Part shown: in pieces, positions 1-7,497 of the stretch
How the letters are laid out: every line of letters starts with the position of its first letter
How positions within the stretch are numbered: position 1 is the stretch's first letter
From: Hydrogenothermus sp964516095
Lineage (GTDB): Bacteria > Aquificota > Aquificia > Aquificales > Hydrogenothermaceae
Assembly: GCA_964516095.1 (NCBI GenBank)
Contig: CAZEYS010000026.1
Span: 1-17,536, forward strand
Length of the DNA: 17,536 nucleotides
Direction: 5' to 3'
Made by a program: the position numbers and the translations under genes
The notes under the pieces: model-generated
Databases searched by the model: none
What the model saw: only the letters and a program-made list of their open reading frames with translations
Told to the model about the DNA's origin: nothing

Positions 1-391
1 CAGGCGGTTGTTTGATCCTTATAAATTTATTCCAGCTGTTGCCCAAGGGTTTTTAGGTATAGAAGCAAGACTTGACAATACAAAGGTGATAGAAATAGTC
101 TCTCATCTAAATCATAAAGAAAGTCAGATAAGAGCATCTGCCGAAAGGGCTTTTTTAAAAACTTTAGAAGGTGGCTGTCAGGTACCACTTGCAGGCTACA
201 GTGAGATTATAGACAATAAATTAAAAATTACTGGTTTTGTAGCAGATATTGAAGGCAAAAAATTTTTTAAAGATACCCTCCTTGGAGATTTAGATAAACC
301 AGAAGAAGTTGGTACAGCTCTGGCTGAAAGTCTCCTTCGTCAAGGTGCCAAAGAAGTATTAGAAGAAATATATAAAAACCAAGGTCACTAA
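1..391 (+). CDS. hemC: Porphobilinogen deaminase (hydroxymethylbilane synthase), C-terminal part
   Basis: The gene enters from the left edge; the reading frame is open from base 2 and ends with TAA at 389-391. HemC joins four porphobilinogen units into hydroxymethylbilane in the cytoplasm, a step of haem/sirohaem synthesis. Visible are the family segment PAVAQGFLGIEAR (usually PAxGQGxLGIExR), AERAFL, and EGGCQVPLAGY, whose cysteine (codon 176-178) is the residue that carries the dipyrromethane cofactor in this family. About 130 C-terminal residues are present, covering the end of domain 2 and domain 3; the rest lies outside the window. The next gene starts 1 nt after the stop, so hemC is probably the upstream member of the glycan operon although the functions are unrelated. 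A TTG at 8-10 is not the real start. Identification is firm. Confidence 0.95.
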   Translation, partial: RRLFDPYKFIPAVAQGFLGIEARLDNTKVIEIVSHLNHKESQIRASAERAFLKTLEGGCQVPLAGYSEIIDNKLKITGFVADIEGKKFFKDTLLGDLDKPEEVGTALAESLLRQGAKEVLEEIYKNQGH

Positions 392-392
392 G

Positions 393-1592
393 ATGCTAAA
401 AATAGATAAAACAGTTTTCAAAACACGGGAAACTATACTTTTTATACTGCTTTTTTGTGCATATGTATCCATAAGCCTGTTTCAGATTGCTCTAACGCTG
501 TTTTTAATATGGGAAATTTACTTATTTATAAAAAGGCAAATAAAACTTTCTGGTATTTTTAAGTGGCCTATTGTCTTTGTTATATTTTCTACAGAAACAT
601 CCACGTTGTTGTATGGAAGATTTAAGGACTTTTTAGATAGTCTTGGTATGATTTTTTACAACATAGCTTATTTTGCCAAAGATGCCTTTACTCCCTCTAA
701 AACCCTCTTTTACAATTTAAACAGATTTATAGTTTTTTTTACAGGTATTGAGTTTATAGTTACCGGATATAATGTTTTTGTTAAACATATTGAACAGCCT
801 ATATGGGGCGGTGTTTTTGAAATTGGTGTTATATTTTCTTTAGGTAGCATTTCAGCTTTAATTTTATTTATAGTTGAGGAGGACAAAAAATATAAATTTT
901 TATATATTGTTTTATTTGTTTCATTTTCCTCATTTTTATTTATAGCAGCTAAAAGAAATCCTTTACTTGGGTTTTCAGGATCTTTATTTTTAGTATTCTA
1001 CTATTTTATAAGATTTAAACAGGTGGATAGGAAATATATCATAAGTGGTGTAGTGGTTGTTTTGTCTATATTCATATTTGGAACGGTTTATGCATTCCAT
1101 AAATTTCCAAAATACAAGATTATTCTCAATGCAATTGTCCAGAAAAAACCTCTTACAGAAGAACAGTTGAATAGATTTTCATCTAGTAGATGGATGATTG
1201 GAAAAAAAGGACTGCAAGTTATTAAAAAAGATATAGAAAATAAAAATATAATACCTCTTCTTATTGGTCATGGTTATGCTTCTGGATATTACTTAACACC
1301 AAAATCCCCTGTAGGTAGGACATATGAGTCTGTATTTTTAATTTCAGAGTTTATTCAAAAAGGCTTAATCGGACTTATAGGTGTTATTTTGATGATGATT
1401 TTTTATTTTAAATTTGTTTTTAAGGTCAGGATAAAGGAAATTTCTGATTTTTATGCTGTTACATTTCTAGTCTTCCCGGCATACTTTTTGATAGGTGGAA
1501 TATTCAGCGGAATATGGGATGCAGTACTTCCTCTTTATTTACTTTTGTTTGGAATAAGTGAAAACTATTTCAGGGAAAGAAATGAATCCTAA
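393..1592 (+). CDS. O-antigen ligase/polymerase-like integral membrane protein
   Basis: A 399-residue, very hydrophobic protein with roughly ten predicted membrane spans (for example about residues 12-46, 57-72, 140-161, 168-185, 190-207, 215-234, 325-345, 355-372 and 374-388). Between residues 235 and 320 lies a polar stretch that fits the large periplasmic loop of the O-antigen ligase/Wzy_C family, with conserved-looking R266 (SSSR) and H293 (IGHG); a KR pair at 187-188 sits before a span, as in WaaL-type proteins. Members transfer undecaprenyl-linked glycan to lipid A core (ligase) or polymerise repeat units (Wzy) on the periplasmic face. The sequence does not say which. It lies 1 nt after hemC and overlaps the downstream GT9 gene by 11 nt; the neighbouring glycosyltransferases support a lipopolysaccharide role. 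No Shine-Dalgarno stands out, so translation may be coupled to hemC. Confidence 0.75.
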   Translation: MLKIDKTVFKTRETILFILLFCAYVSISLFQIALTLFLIWEIYLFIKRQIKLSGIFKWPIVFVIFSTETSTLLYGRFKDFLDSLGMIFYNIAYFAKDAFTPSKTLFYNLNRFIVFFTGIEFIVTGYNVFVKHIEQPIWGGVFEIGVIFSLGSISALILFIVEEDKKYKFLYIVLFVSFSSFLFIAAKRNPLLGFSGSLFLVFYYFIRFKQVDRKYIISGVVVVLSIFIFGTVYAFHKFPKYKIILNAIVQKKPLTEEQLNRFSSSRWMIGKKGLQVIKKDIENKNIIPLLIGHGYASGYYLTPKSPVGRTYESVFLISEFIQKGLIGLIGVILMMIFYFKFVFKVRIKEISDFYAVTFLVFPAYFLIGGIFSGIWDAVLPLYLLLFGISENYFRERNES

Positions 1593-2658
1593 AAAAATAC
1601 TTATGTTAAAAGGTCATAGTGCAGGCATAGGTGATATACTGCGAAGTTCTGCTGCATGGCGTTCATTAAAAGAAAAATTCCCAGATGCAAGTTTAAACTT
1701 AGTCTTTTTGTCTAACCATATGAATTATCCATCTCATACTCTCATTGAAAATCACCATCTTTTGGATACGTTTTTTGTTTTAGACAAAAATAAGATGCAA
1801 AACCCAAAAGGGATAATAGAAAACTCAAAAGAATTTATTAAAATTTTAGATAAAGTGAAACCTGATATTATCATAGATTTTGAACCTTATGGACTTGAAA
1901 CAACTATTTTATCTTTAATTGGTAGACTTAAGTATAAAATCAAAACAGTTGGAATTAATGAAGTCTTTCCTCGGGGACTACTATATACCTTATATGCTCC
2001 TTCAACTAAAAAATTTGCAAAACTAACCGGCAGGAAACTTCCTCTAAATTACACAGATAGAGATTATGTTGTTTTATATGCTTTAGGTATAGAAAGAGGT
2101 AATACACAAATAGAAATAAAAGAAACTCCTAAAGGAAAAGAGTTTAGATTAAAGTTAAAAAATATGCTAAATCTACCACAAGAAACGAAGATGTTTGGTA
2201 TAAACATAGGCTGTGGTACAGAGGATGCTGTTTCTAGAAGAGTAGATTACCATTTAATAGCAGAAACTACAGCCTTTGTATATAAAAAATATGGATTTAT
2301 TCCTGTGCTTTTTGGTGCTCCTTTTGAAAAAAGTATAAACGAAGAGTTTTTAAAGTTATTTAAATCTAAATATCCAGATATTCCTGTTTATGATATAGCA
2401 GGTAAAACTGATATATTAGAGGTAGTAGGTGCTATAAATGCAATGGAACTGTTTATATCTTCTGACAGTGGACCTTACCATATTGCTGTAGCTTTAAGAA
2501 AACCAACAGTAGCAATTTTTAATTTTGATAATAAAGAAGCATACCATTATAATGACTGGACAAAATGCGTCGTTGCTCCAGATATATCTAAACTTAAAGA
2601 TGTATTCAAGGCTATAGATGAGGTTATGAGCAATGCCAAAAGCTCTAATGTATCATAG
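1582..2658 (+). CDS. Glycosyltransferase family 9 (heptosyltransferase-like)
   Basis: A 358-residue protein with the two-domain plan of GT9 enzymes such as the ADP-heptose:LPS heptosyltransferases WaaC/WaaF. The N-terminal part has the family opening (GDILRSSAAWRSLKEKFPDA, residues 18-37); the C-terminal part has the nucleotide-sugar motif SSDSGPYHIAVAL (about 293-305) with D295 and H300. By family knowledge it adds a heptose or similar sugar to a lipid-anchored core in the cytoplasm; donor and acceptor cannot be read from the sequence. I place the start at ATG 1582, preceded by AGGGAA, rather than at GTG 1558, because family members begin just before a KILxxKxxxxGD segment. This start overlaps the O-antigen-ligase-like gene by 11 nt, and the 3' end overlaps the deacetylase gene by 26 nt, so the genes are co-transcribed. 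Confidence 0.85.
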   Translation: MNPKKILMLKGHSAGIGDILRSSAAWRSLKEKFPDASLNLVFLSNHMNYPSHTLIENHHLLDTFFVLDKNKMQNPKGIIENSKEFIKILDKVKPDIIIDFEPYGLETTILSLIGRLKYKIKTVGINEVFPRGLLYTLYAPSTKKFAKLTGRKLPLNYTDRDYVVLYALGIERGNTQIEIKETPKGKEFRLKLKNMLNLPQETKMFGINIGCGTEDAVSRRVDYHLIAETTAFVYKKYGFIPVLFGAPFEKSINEEFLKLFKSKYPDIPVYDIAGKTDILEVVGAINAMELFISSDSGPYHIAVALRKPTVAIFNFDNKEAYHYNDWTKCVVAPDISKLKDVFKAIDEVMSNAKSSNVS

Positions 2659-3310
2659 TATTCAAAATCCCCCGAAACAAACTCCTTTTAAATCTTTATT
2701 TATCAAGAAAGCAGAGTTCAAAAGACAGTTATTAGCATTAAAATTAATAGGATATAAATTTACAACACTTTCAAAATTAGAAGATAAATCTGTTATCTTG
2801 ACCTTTGATGATGCTTACAAAAATTTTATAGAAAACGCTTTTCCAGTTTTACAAAAGTTTAATGCACCAGCTTACGTTTTTGTTCCAGCTTTACTGGTAG
2901 GAAAATATAATAAATGGGACGTGGATAAGGTAAAAGTCAATCTACCTCTTATGGACTGGTCTGATTTATCTTTTTTAATAAAAAATGGAATAAAGATAGG
3001 TTCTCACACTCTCACACACCCATTTTTAACAAAAATCCCTTTTGAAGAGGCTAAAAAAGAAATTGAGTATTCGAAAAAGATGCTGGAAGATAAGCTCGGA
3101 GTGGAAGTAGATACATTTTGCTATCCATATGGAGACTATAATGAAAAAATTGTAAAACTGGTTAAAGATGCAGGATACAAATACGCCTTTACCACAAAGG
3201 AAGGGAAATTTAACGGATTTGAAAACCCATATCAGATAAATAGAATATTTGTGGAAGGGAATAAATTAATATCATTACCAGATTTTTTAAGAAAGGTTTT
3301 AGTGTACTGA
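2633..3310 (+). CDS. Polysaccharide deacetylase (NodB homology, carbohydrate esterase 4)
   Basis: A 225-residue NodB-fold protein, probably a metal-dependent N- or O-deacetylase of a sugar. Motif 1 is TFDD (57-60), with D59 as likely base and D60 as metal ligand; motif 2 is SHTLTH, giving metal ligands H125 and H129; motif 3 is CYPYGDYN (163-170). The N terminus, with MYHSI at residues 6-10, is typical for this family and leaves no room for a signal peptide or membrane anchor, so the enzyme probably acts in the cytoplasm on a nucleotide- or lipid-linked sugar rather than on finished peptidoglycan. ATG 2633 lies inside the end of the GT9 gene (26-nt overlap), and the TGA stop overlaps the next ATG (TGATG at 3308-3312). 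The substrate is unknown; the glycosyltransferases on both sides suggest it edits an LPS or capsule sugar. Confidence 0.88.
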   Translation: MPKALMYHSIQNPPKQTPFKSLFIKKAEFKRQLLALKLIGYKFTTLSKLEDKSVILTFDDAYKNFIENAFPVLQKFNAPAYVFVPALLVGKYNKWDVDKVKVNLPLMDWSDLSFLIKNGIKIGSHTLTHPFLTKIPFEEAKKEIEYSKKMLEDKLGVEVDTFCYPYGDYNEKIVKLVKDAGYKYAFTTKEGKFNGFENPYQINRIFVEGNKLISLPDFLRKVLVY

Positions 3311-4371
3311 TGAGAATTCTGTGGATAAATGGAAATCCAAACAAAAACGCAGGCGGTACTGAAACTCACTCTATACACTTTATAAACGCACTATATAAAA
3401 TGAAAGATATAGATTTGTTTGTGGCTGTTGCAAAAAATAGTTTTGTTGACAGAAATATACATATCCCAGCAAGTAGGAAAGTTTATATAAAGATAGATAA
3501 AGAACTATCTCCTATTTCAACTGTAAAGCTGGTCAGATTTGCACGGCAAGTTCAGCCAGACTTTGTTATTGGGAACAACGGAAATGAGTATATAAATACT
3601 TATTTAACTGCAAAGTTCTCTGGTGCTAAGGCAGTTGTCTTCAGGCATATGACAAACAAACAGCCTTTTTTTTTAAAGAAATTTATCTTTCCAAATTTAA
3701 CTATATTTGCAGTCAGTGATTATGTGAAGGAAAAACTTTTGAAAGATGGAGTAAAAAGCAGTATAAAGGTAATACCAAATTTTTTAAGTAAAGATTTTGA
3801 ATTTAATGAGAAAAAGAGAAAGCATTTACGAAAAGAGCTAAATCTTGATAATAAAATTGTTTTTCTTTTTGTAGGAAAAGTTGACGAAGGAAAAGGGATA
3901 TTTGACTTTATAGACACAATCAAAAGTTTGCAGTCTGAAAATGTAGAAGCGTTTGTTGTTGGATATGGAAAAGACTTTGAAAAAGCCCAAGATTTAGCTA
4001 AAAACGTAAAAAATATAAACTTTGTTGGTAAAGTTAACAATGTAATAGACTATTACCTGTTATCTGACGTTTTTTTAATGCCTTCTCATGCAGATGAAAG
4101 TTTTGGAAGAACAGTTATAGAAGCAATGGCAACGAAAAATATAATAGTTGCCTATAAAAGTGGTAATATACCTTACTTAGTTCAGGATGGGATAAACGGA
4201 TTTCTTGCAGAAAATAAAAAAGAACTTATTGTAAAAAGTCAGTATATACTGGACAATATAGAAAAACTAAACCCTATCCGAGAAAACGCTTATTCCTTTT
4301 TTAAGGAAAATTTTTCAGAAAGTATAGTTTTAGATAAGTTCGTAAAAGCTTTAAAAGAAATTAAAAAATAG
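3310..4371 (+). CDS. Glycosyltransferase family 4 (GT-B fold)
   Basis: A 353-residue retaining-type glycosyltransferase. The N-terminal domain contains AGGTETHSIHFINAL (about residues 14-28), the glycine-rich acceptor-side loop of GT4 enzymes. The C-terminal domain starts near FLFVGKVDEGKG and carries the EX7E nucleotide-sugar motif, E263 and E271, within DESFGRTVIEAMA. It would transfer a sugar from a nucleotide donor onto a lipid-linked or LPS-core acceptor at the cytoplasmic face of the inner membrane. The start ATG overlaps the deacetylase stop by 1 nt. It is the last gene of the surface-glycan cluster: 74 nt follow before the next start codon. No GC-rich terminator hairpin is visible after its TAG, so read-through into the next operon is possible. 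Sugar specificity is not determinable. Confidence 0.87.
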   Translation: MRILWINGNPNKNAGGTETHSIHFINALYKMKDIDLFVAVAKNSFVDRNIHIPASRKVYIKIDKELSPISTVKLVRFARQVQPDFVIGNNGNEYINTYLTAKFSGAKAVVFRHMTNKQPFFLKKFIFPNLTIFAVSDYVKEKLLKDGVKSSIKVIPNFLSKDFEFNEKKRKHLRKELNLDNKIVFLFVGKVDEGKGIFDFIDTIKSLQSENVEAFVVGYGKDFEKAQDLAKNVKNINFVGKVNNVIDYYLLSDVFLMPSHADESFGRTVIEAMATKNIIVAYKSGNIPYLVQDGINGFLAENKKELIVKSQYILDNIEKLNPIRENAYSFFKENFSESIVLDKFVKALKEIKK

Positions 4372-4392
4372 AAAATTTAATTTGTAATTATC

Positions 4393-4420
4393 TTGCAAAA
4401 TATTAAAGTTAAAATATATA
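4393..4420 (+). promoter_or_regulatory. Candidate sigma-70-type promoter of the NYN-to-cytochrome operon
   Basis: In the 74-nt gap, TTGCAA (4393-4398) and TATATA (4415-4420) are separated by 16 nt, and a strong GGAAGGGG Shine-Dalgarno follows at 4431-4438. The background is very AT-rich, so chance matches are likely; the position at the only real gap in the plus-strand run is the best support. Confidence 0.4.
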
Positions 4421-4445
4421 AAAAATCAAAGGAAGGGGCTTGCAT

Positions 4446-5117
4446 ATGTTGCAGATTTTTCGTAAAAAGGAAAAAAACAAAGTAGTTTACAAATATTATC
4501 AGGAAAAAGTAGCCATATTTATAGATGCTGGAAACTTATTTCATGCTTCAAATTACTATAAAGTAAAAATAAACTACCGTAAACTTATCGATATACTGAA
4601 AAAAGATAGATGGCTTTTAAGGGCTTATTTTTATACCGGAATACCAACAGAAGATTTAGACCCAAAATTAAAAGAGCAGTGGAAAAGGCAGAAAGTATTT
4701 TTAAACGAAATTCAAAATATAGGCATAAAAGTTAGAACTATGCCTTTAAAGAAAACTCCAGAAGGATTTATTGAAAAAGGAGTTGACGTTTTACTGGCCA
4801 CTGATATGATAAGTTTAGCATTCAGAAACGCCTATGACACTGCAATACTTGTAAGTGGTGATAGCGATTACATTCCTGTAGTTGAAGAAATCCAGCAACT
4901 TGGCAAAAGGGTAGAAAATGCTTCCTTTAAAAGAACAAGTTCATTTGAATTAAGAAAAATATGCGATAGTTTTATTCTTTTAGATAATCTTATGGATAAG
5001 TTTACAGTACCACTGGACAGAAAACCTAAAGAGTTGGAAAAGCCAAAAAAAGTATCTATAATAGATAAATTGAAAGAAACCTTTAGAATACTACTGATTA
5101 ACAGGAAGCAAAAATGA
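4446..5117 (+). CDS. NYN-domain (LabA/DUF88, PIN-like) protein, putative RNase
   Basis: A 223-residue protein with a NYN/LabA-like fold, a PIN-related domain proposed to cut RNA with metal ions held by acidic residues. The domain runs from about residue 20 to 180: FIDAGNL (D27), KGVDVLLATDM (D114, D120) and LVSGDSDYIPVV (D139, D141) supply the expected acidic centre. The C-terminal 35 residues are lysine-rich and look disordered. I take ATG 4446 as the start because GGAAGGGG lies 7 nt upstream; TTG 4440 would be only 1 nt from that ribosome site. The stop overlaps the next start (ATGA at 5114-5117). The gene probably opens a new transcription unit. The RNA target is unknown, and nothing in the neighbours (deacetylase, MurE) reveals it. 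Confidence 0.82.
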   Translation: MLQIFRKKEKNKVVYKYYQEKVAIFIDAGNLFHASNYYKVKINYRKLIDILKKDRWLLRAYFYTGIPTEDLDPKLKEQWKRQKVFLNEIQNIGIKVRTMPLKKTPEGFIEKGVDVLLATDMISLAFRNAYDTAILVSGDSDYIPVVEEIQQLGKRVENASFKRTSSFELRKICDSFILLDNLMDKFTVPLDRKPKELEKPKKVSIIDKLKETFRILLINRKQK

Positions 5118-6034
5118 GAAAAGTAGGCTATATATACGATGATATATACACAAAGCACCAAACACCTGCTACCCATCCAGAAAGACCGGAAAGGGTTATT
5201 GCAATAGATAAAGCATTGGCTCCCTTAAAGGAAAAATTAATCAACATACACCCACGAAAGGCAACTGCAACAGAAATTGCATTGGTTCATGATTATTACT
5301 ACCCACAGGAAATAATGGATTTATGCTCTGCAGGAGGTACACAACTTGACCCTGATACATACTGTTCAGTTTTATCATACGAAGCAGCCACATATGCTGT
5401 AGGTGCTGGGTTACAGGCAGTGGATGAAATTAATAAAGGCAGTGTTGAAAGGGTCTTTGCAAATGTGAGACCACCTGGTCATCATGCTGAATATTCTAAA
5501 GCAATGGGATTTTGTATATTTAATAACATTGCAATAACAGCCAGATACGCACAGAAAAAAGGTTATGAAAAAATATTTATTGTAGACTTTGATGCTCACC
5601 ATGGGAATGGAACACAAAAAGCATTCTATGAAGATGATACAGTATTCTATTTTTCAACACATGAGTATCCATTTTATCCTGGAACAGGTTCCAAAGACGA
5701 AAAAGGAAAAGGAAGAGGGTACGGGTATACATATAACGTACCTCTACCGGCAGGGACAGGAGATGAAGAATATATAAAAATATATTCAGAAATCCTGCCT
5801 GAGCTTGTAAGTAAATTTAAACCAGATATGATATTAGTTTCCGCTGGATATGACCTTCATATAGACGACCCTTTAGCATATCTGGAAGTAACCACATACG
5901 GAGTTGGAGAAATAGTTAAAAATATACTATTGTCTGCTGAAGTACCATTTATTTTTATGTTAGAAGGTGGATATAACCTGCAAGCACTTGGAGAATCTGC
6001 ATATAAAACAGTTGAAAACATGTTAGAGATATGA
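5114..6034 (+). CDS. Histone deacetylase/AcuC/AphA family zinc hydrolase
   Basis: A 306-residue arginase-fold zinc amidohydrolase. All catalytic features are present: RPPGHH (119-124) with the paired histidines, DFDAHHGNGTQ with zinc ligands D160 and H162, SAGYD with ligand D247, and the transition-state tyrosine Y287 in LEGGY. By family knowledge such enzymes remove acetyl or acyl groups from lysines, polyamines or small amides; bacterial substrates are often unknown. It is shorter than the well-studied Aquifex aeolicus HDLP (about 375 residues) and of the length of class II-like bacterial enzymes. There is no signal peptide, so it is cytoplasmic. It overlaps the NYN gene by 4 nt upstream and murE by 4 nt downstream (ATGA at both joints), so translational coupling is likely. 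Confidence 0.93.
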   Translation: MRKVGYIYDDIYTKHQTPATHPERPERVIAIDKALAPLKEKLINIHPRKATATEIALVHDYYYPQEIMDLCSAGGTQLDPDTYCSVLSYEAATYAVGAGLQAVDEINKGSVERVFANVRPPGHHAEYSKAMGFCIFNNIAITARYAQKKGYEKIFIVDFDAHHGNGTQKAFYEDDTVFYFSTHEYPFYPGTGSKDEKGKGRGYGYTYNVPLPAGTGDEEYIKIYSEILPELVSKFKPDMILVSAGYDLHIDDPLAYLEVTTYGVGEIVKNILLSAEVPFIFMLEGGYNLQALGESAYKTVENMLEI

Positions 6035-7497
6035 AATTAGAAGCACTAACTCCAGATTTAAAAAGGTTAAAAAAAGGCTCTGTTAGCCAGATTTCCACTG
6101 TAACCAATGATGATAGAAAAGTAAAAAATAATAGTCTTTTTGTAGCAATAAAAGGAACCAAAGTAGATGGCCATAGTTTCTTAAAGAAATCCATTAAAGA
6201 AGGTGCCAAAGCTGTTGTAATTCAGGATAAGAGATACTTTAACGAAATAAAAAAGTATAATGTCTCAGTATTTTGGTCTAGTAATACAAGAAAAGCCCTT
6301 GCACTAATAGCACATAGGTTCTATAAAAAGCCATCTCTGGATTTAAAACTCATTGGAACAACAGGAACAAATGGAAAAACTACAGTATCTAACTTTATAT
6401 ATCAGTATTTGGAGCTTTTAGGAAAAAATACAGGTCTAATTGGGACTATTGGCTACAAATATAAAGATACTACTTTTAATATAGGTATGACAACTCCAGA
6501 TTCTATATGCCTTAATAAAATATTAAATAATATTAGAAGAAAGAATGCAGAATATGTATCGATGGAAGTGTCATCCCATGCTTCCCATCAAGACAGAATT
6601 TACGGCCTACGATTTGAAGGAGGGATATTTACAAATTTAACTCAAGACCATCTTGACTATCATAAAAATATGGAAGATTACTTTTCTGCAAAAAGAAAAT
6701 TTTTCTATACTGTACTGGAAAAAAATGAAAATGCCCTTTTTAGTATAAATGTAGATGATTATTATGGAAAAAAATTGTTTTCCGAACTGGAGAAAAAAGC
6801 ATATGTAGTTTCATATGGTAAAAACGCAAAACATTTCAAAATAAAAGACTATGAAATTTCCATGGATAAAACACAGATACAGATAGAGTATAGAGGGAAA
6901 ATATACAAAGTTGAAACCCAGTTAAGAGGCATATTCAACGTATACAATATAATTGCAGCATTATCTTTTTTAACAGCTTATAAATTTGACATAGAAGAAT
7001 TAATCCAGCTGACACAATTTTTAAAACCTGTTAAAGGTAGATTTGAAATAGTACATTCTAATGACTTTTTAGTTATTAACGATTATGCTCATACTCCAGA
7101 TGCACTAAAAAATATACTTAAAAGCCTAAACAGTATAAAAAAAGGTAGAATTATATCTGTATTTGGGGCAGGAGGAGATAGAGACAAAAGTAAAAGACCC
7201 AAAATGGGAGAAGTAGCTGAAAAGTTTTCAGATGTAATAATACTCACTTCAGACAATCCACGTTCAGAAGACCCAAAAGAAATAATAAAGGATATAAAAG
7301 CTGGGATTAAAAATAGTTCTAAAATAATTGAAATCATAAATAGAGAAGAAGCTATAAAATATGCTATCGACATAGCAAAAAAAGACGACATAATTCTAAT
7401 AGCAGGCAAAGGACATGAGACATATCAAATAATTAATGATAAAACTTATCATTTTGATGATTCAGACGTTGCAAGAAAATATTTAGAAAGAAAATGA
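6031..7497 (+). CDS. murE: UDP-N-acetylmuramoyl-L-alanyl-D-glutamate--2,6-diaminopimelate ligase
   Basis: MurE adds meso-diaminopimelate to UDP-MurNAc-L-Ala-D-Glu, using ATP, in cytoplasmic peptidoglycan synthesis. The 488-residue length is typical. Seen in order: the N-terminal UMAG-binding domain; the P-loop GTTGTNGKTT (109-118); TTPDS (154-158); SSHAS (181-185); DHLDYH (206-211); the lysine region SAKRKFF, with K221 the likely carbamylated residue; NDYAHTPD; GAGGDRDKSKRP; DNPR (408-411); and GKGHETYQ. DNPR is the signature of enzymes that select meso-diaminopimelate rather than lysine, so the wall is inferred to be of the Gram-negative type. The start ATG overlaps the preceding TGA by 4 nt, and the stop overlaps the start of the transglycosylase gene by 4 nt. 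The murF/murD cluster is not adjacent. Confidence 0.96.
   Translation: MKLEALTPDLKRLKKGSVSQISTVTNDDRKVKNNSLFVAIKGTKVDGHSFLKKSIKEGAKAVVIQDKRYFNEIKKYNVSVFWSSNTRKALALIAHRFYKKPSLDLKLIGTTGTNGKTTVSNFIYQYLELLGKNTGLIGTIGYKYKDTTFNIGMTTPDSICLNKILNNIRRKNAEYVSMEVSSHASHQDRIYGLRFEGGIFTNLTQDHLDYHKNMEDYFSAKRKFFYTVLEKNENALFSINVDDYYGKKLFSELEKKAYVVSYGKNAKHFKIKDYEISMDKTQIQIEYRGKIYKVETQLRGIFNVYNIIAALSFLTAYKFDIEELIQLTQFLKPVKGRFEIVHSNDFLVINDYAHTPDALKNILKSLNSIKKGRIISVFGAGGDRDKSKRPKMGEVAEKFSDVIILTSDNPRSEDPKEIIKDIKAGIKNSSKIIEIINREEAIKYAIDIAKKDDIILIAGKGHETYQIINDKTYHFDDSDVARKYLERK

Noticed and set aside
3720..4040. Minus-strand frame of 106 codons inside the GT4 gene
   Set aside because: It lies opposite a well-supported glycosyltransferase and is serine/phenylalanine/leucine-rich as expected for the antisense of lysine-rich coding DNA.
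5955..6209. Minus-strand frame of 84 codons at the deacetylase-murE joint
   Set aside because: It is antisense to two genes joined by an ATGA overlap and has no recognisable content.
7089..7409. Minus-strand frame of 106 codons inside murE
   Set aside because: It is antisense to conserved MurE motifs including DNPR and has no ribosome site of note.
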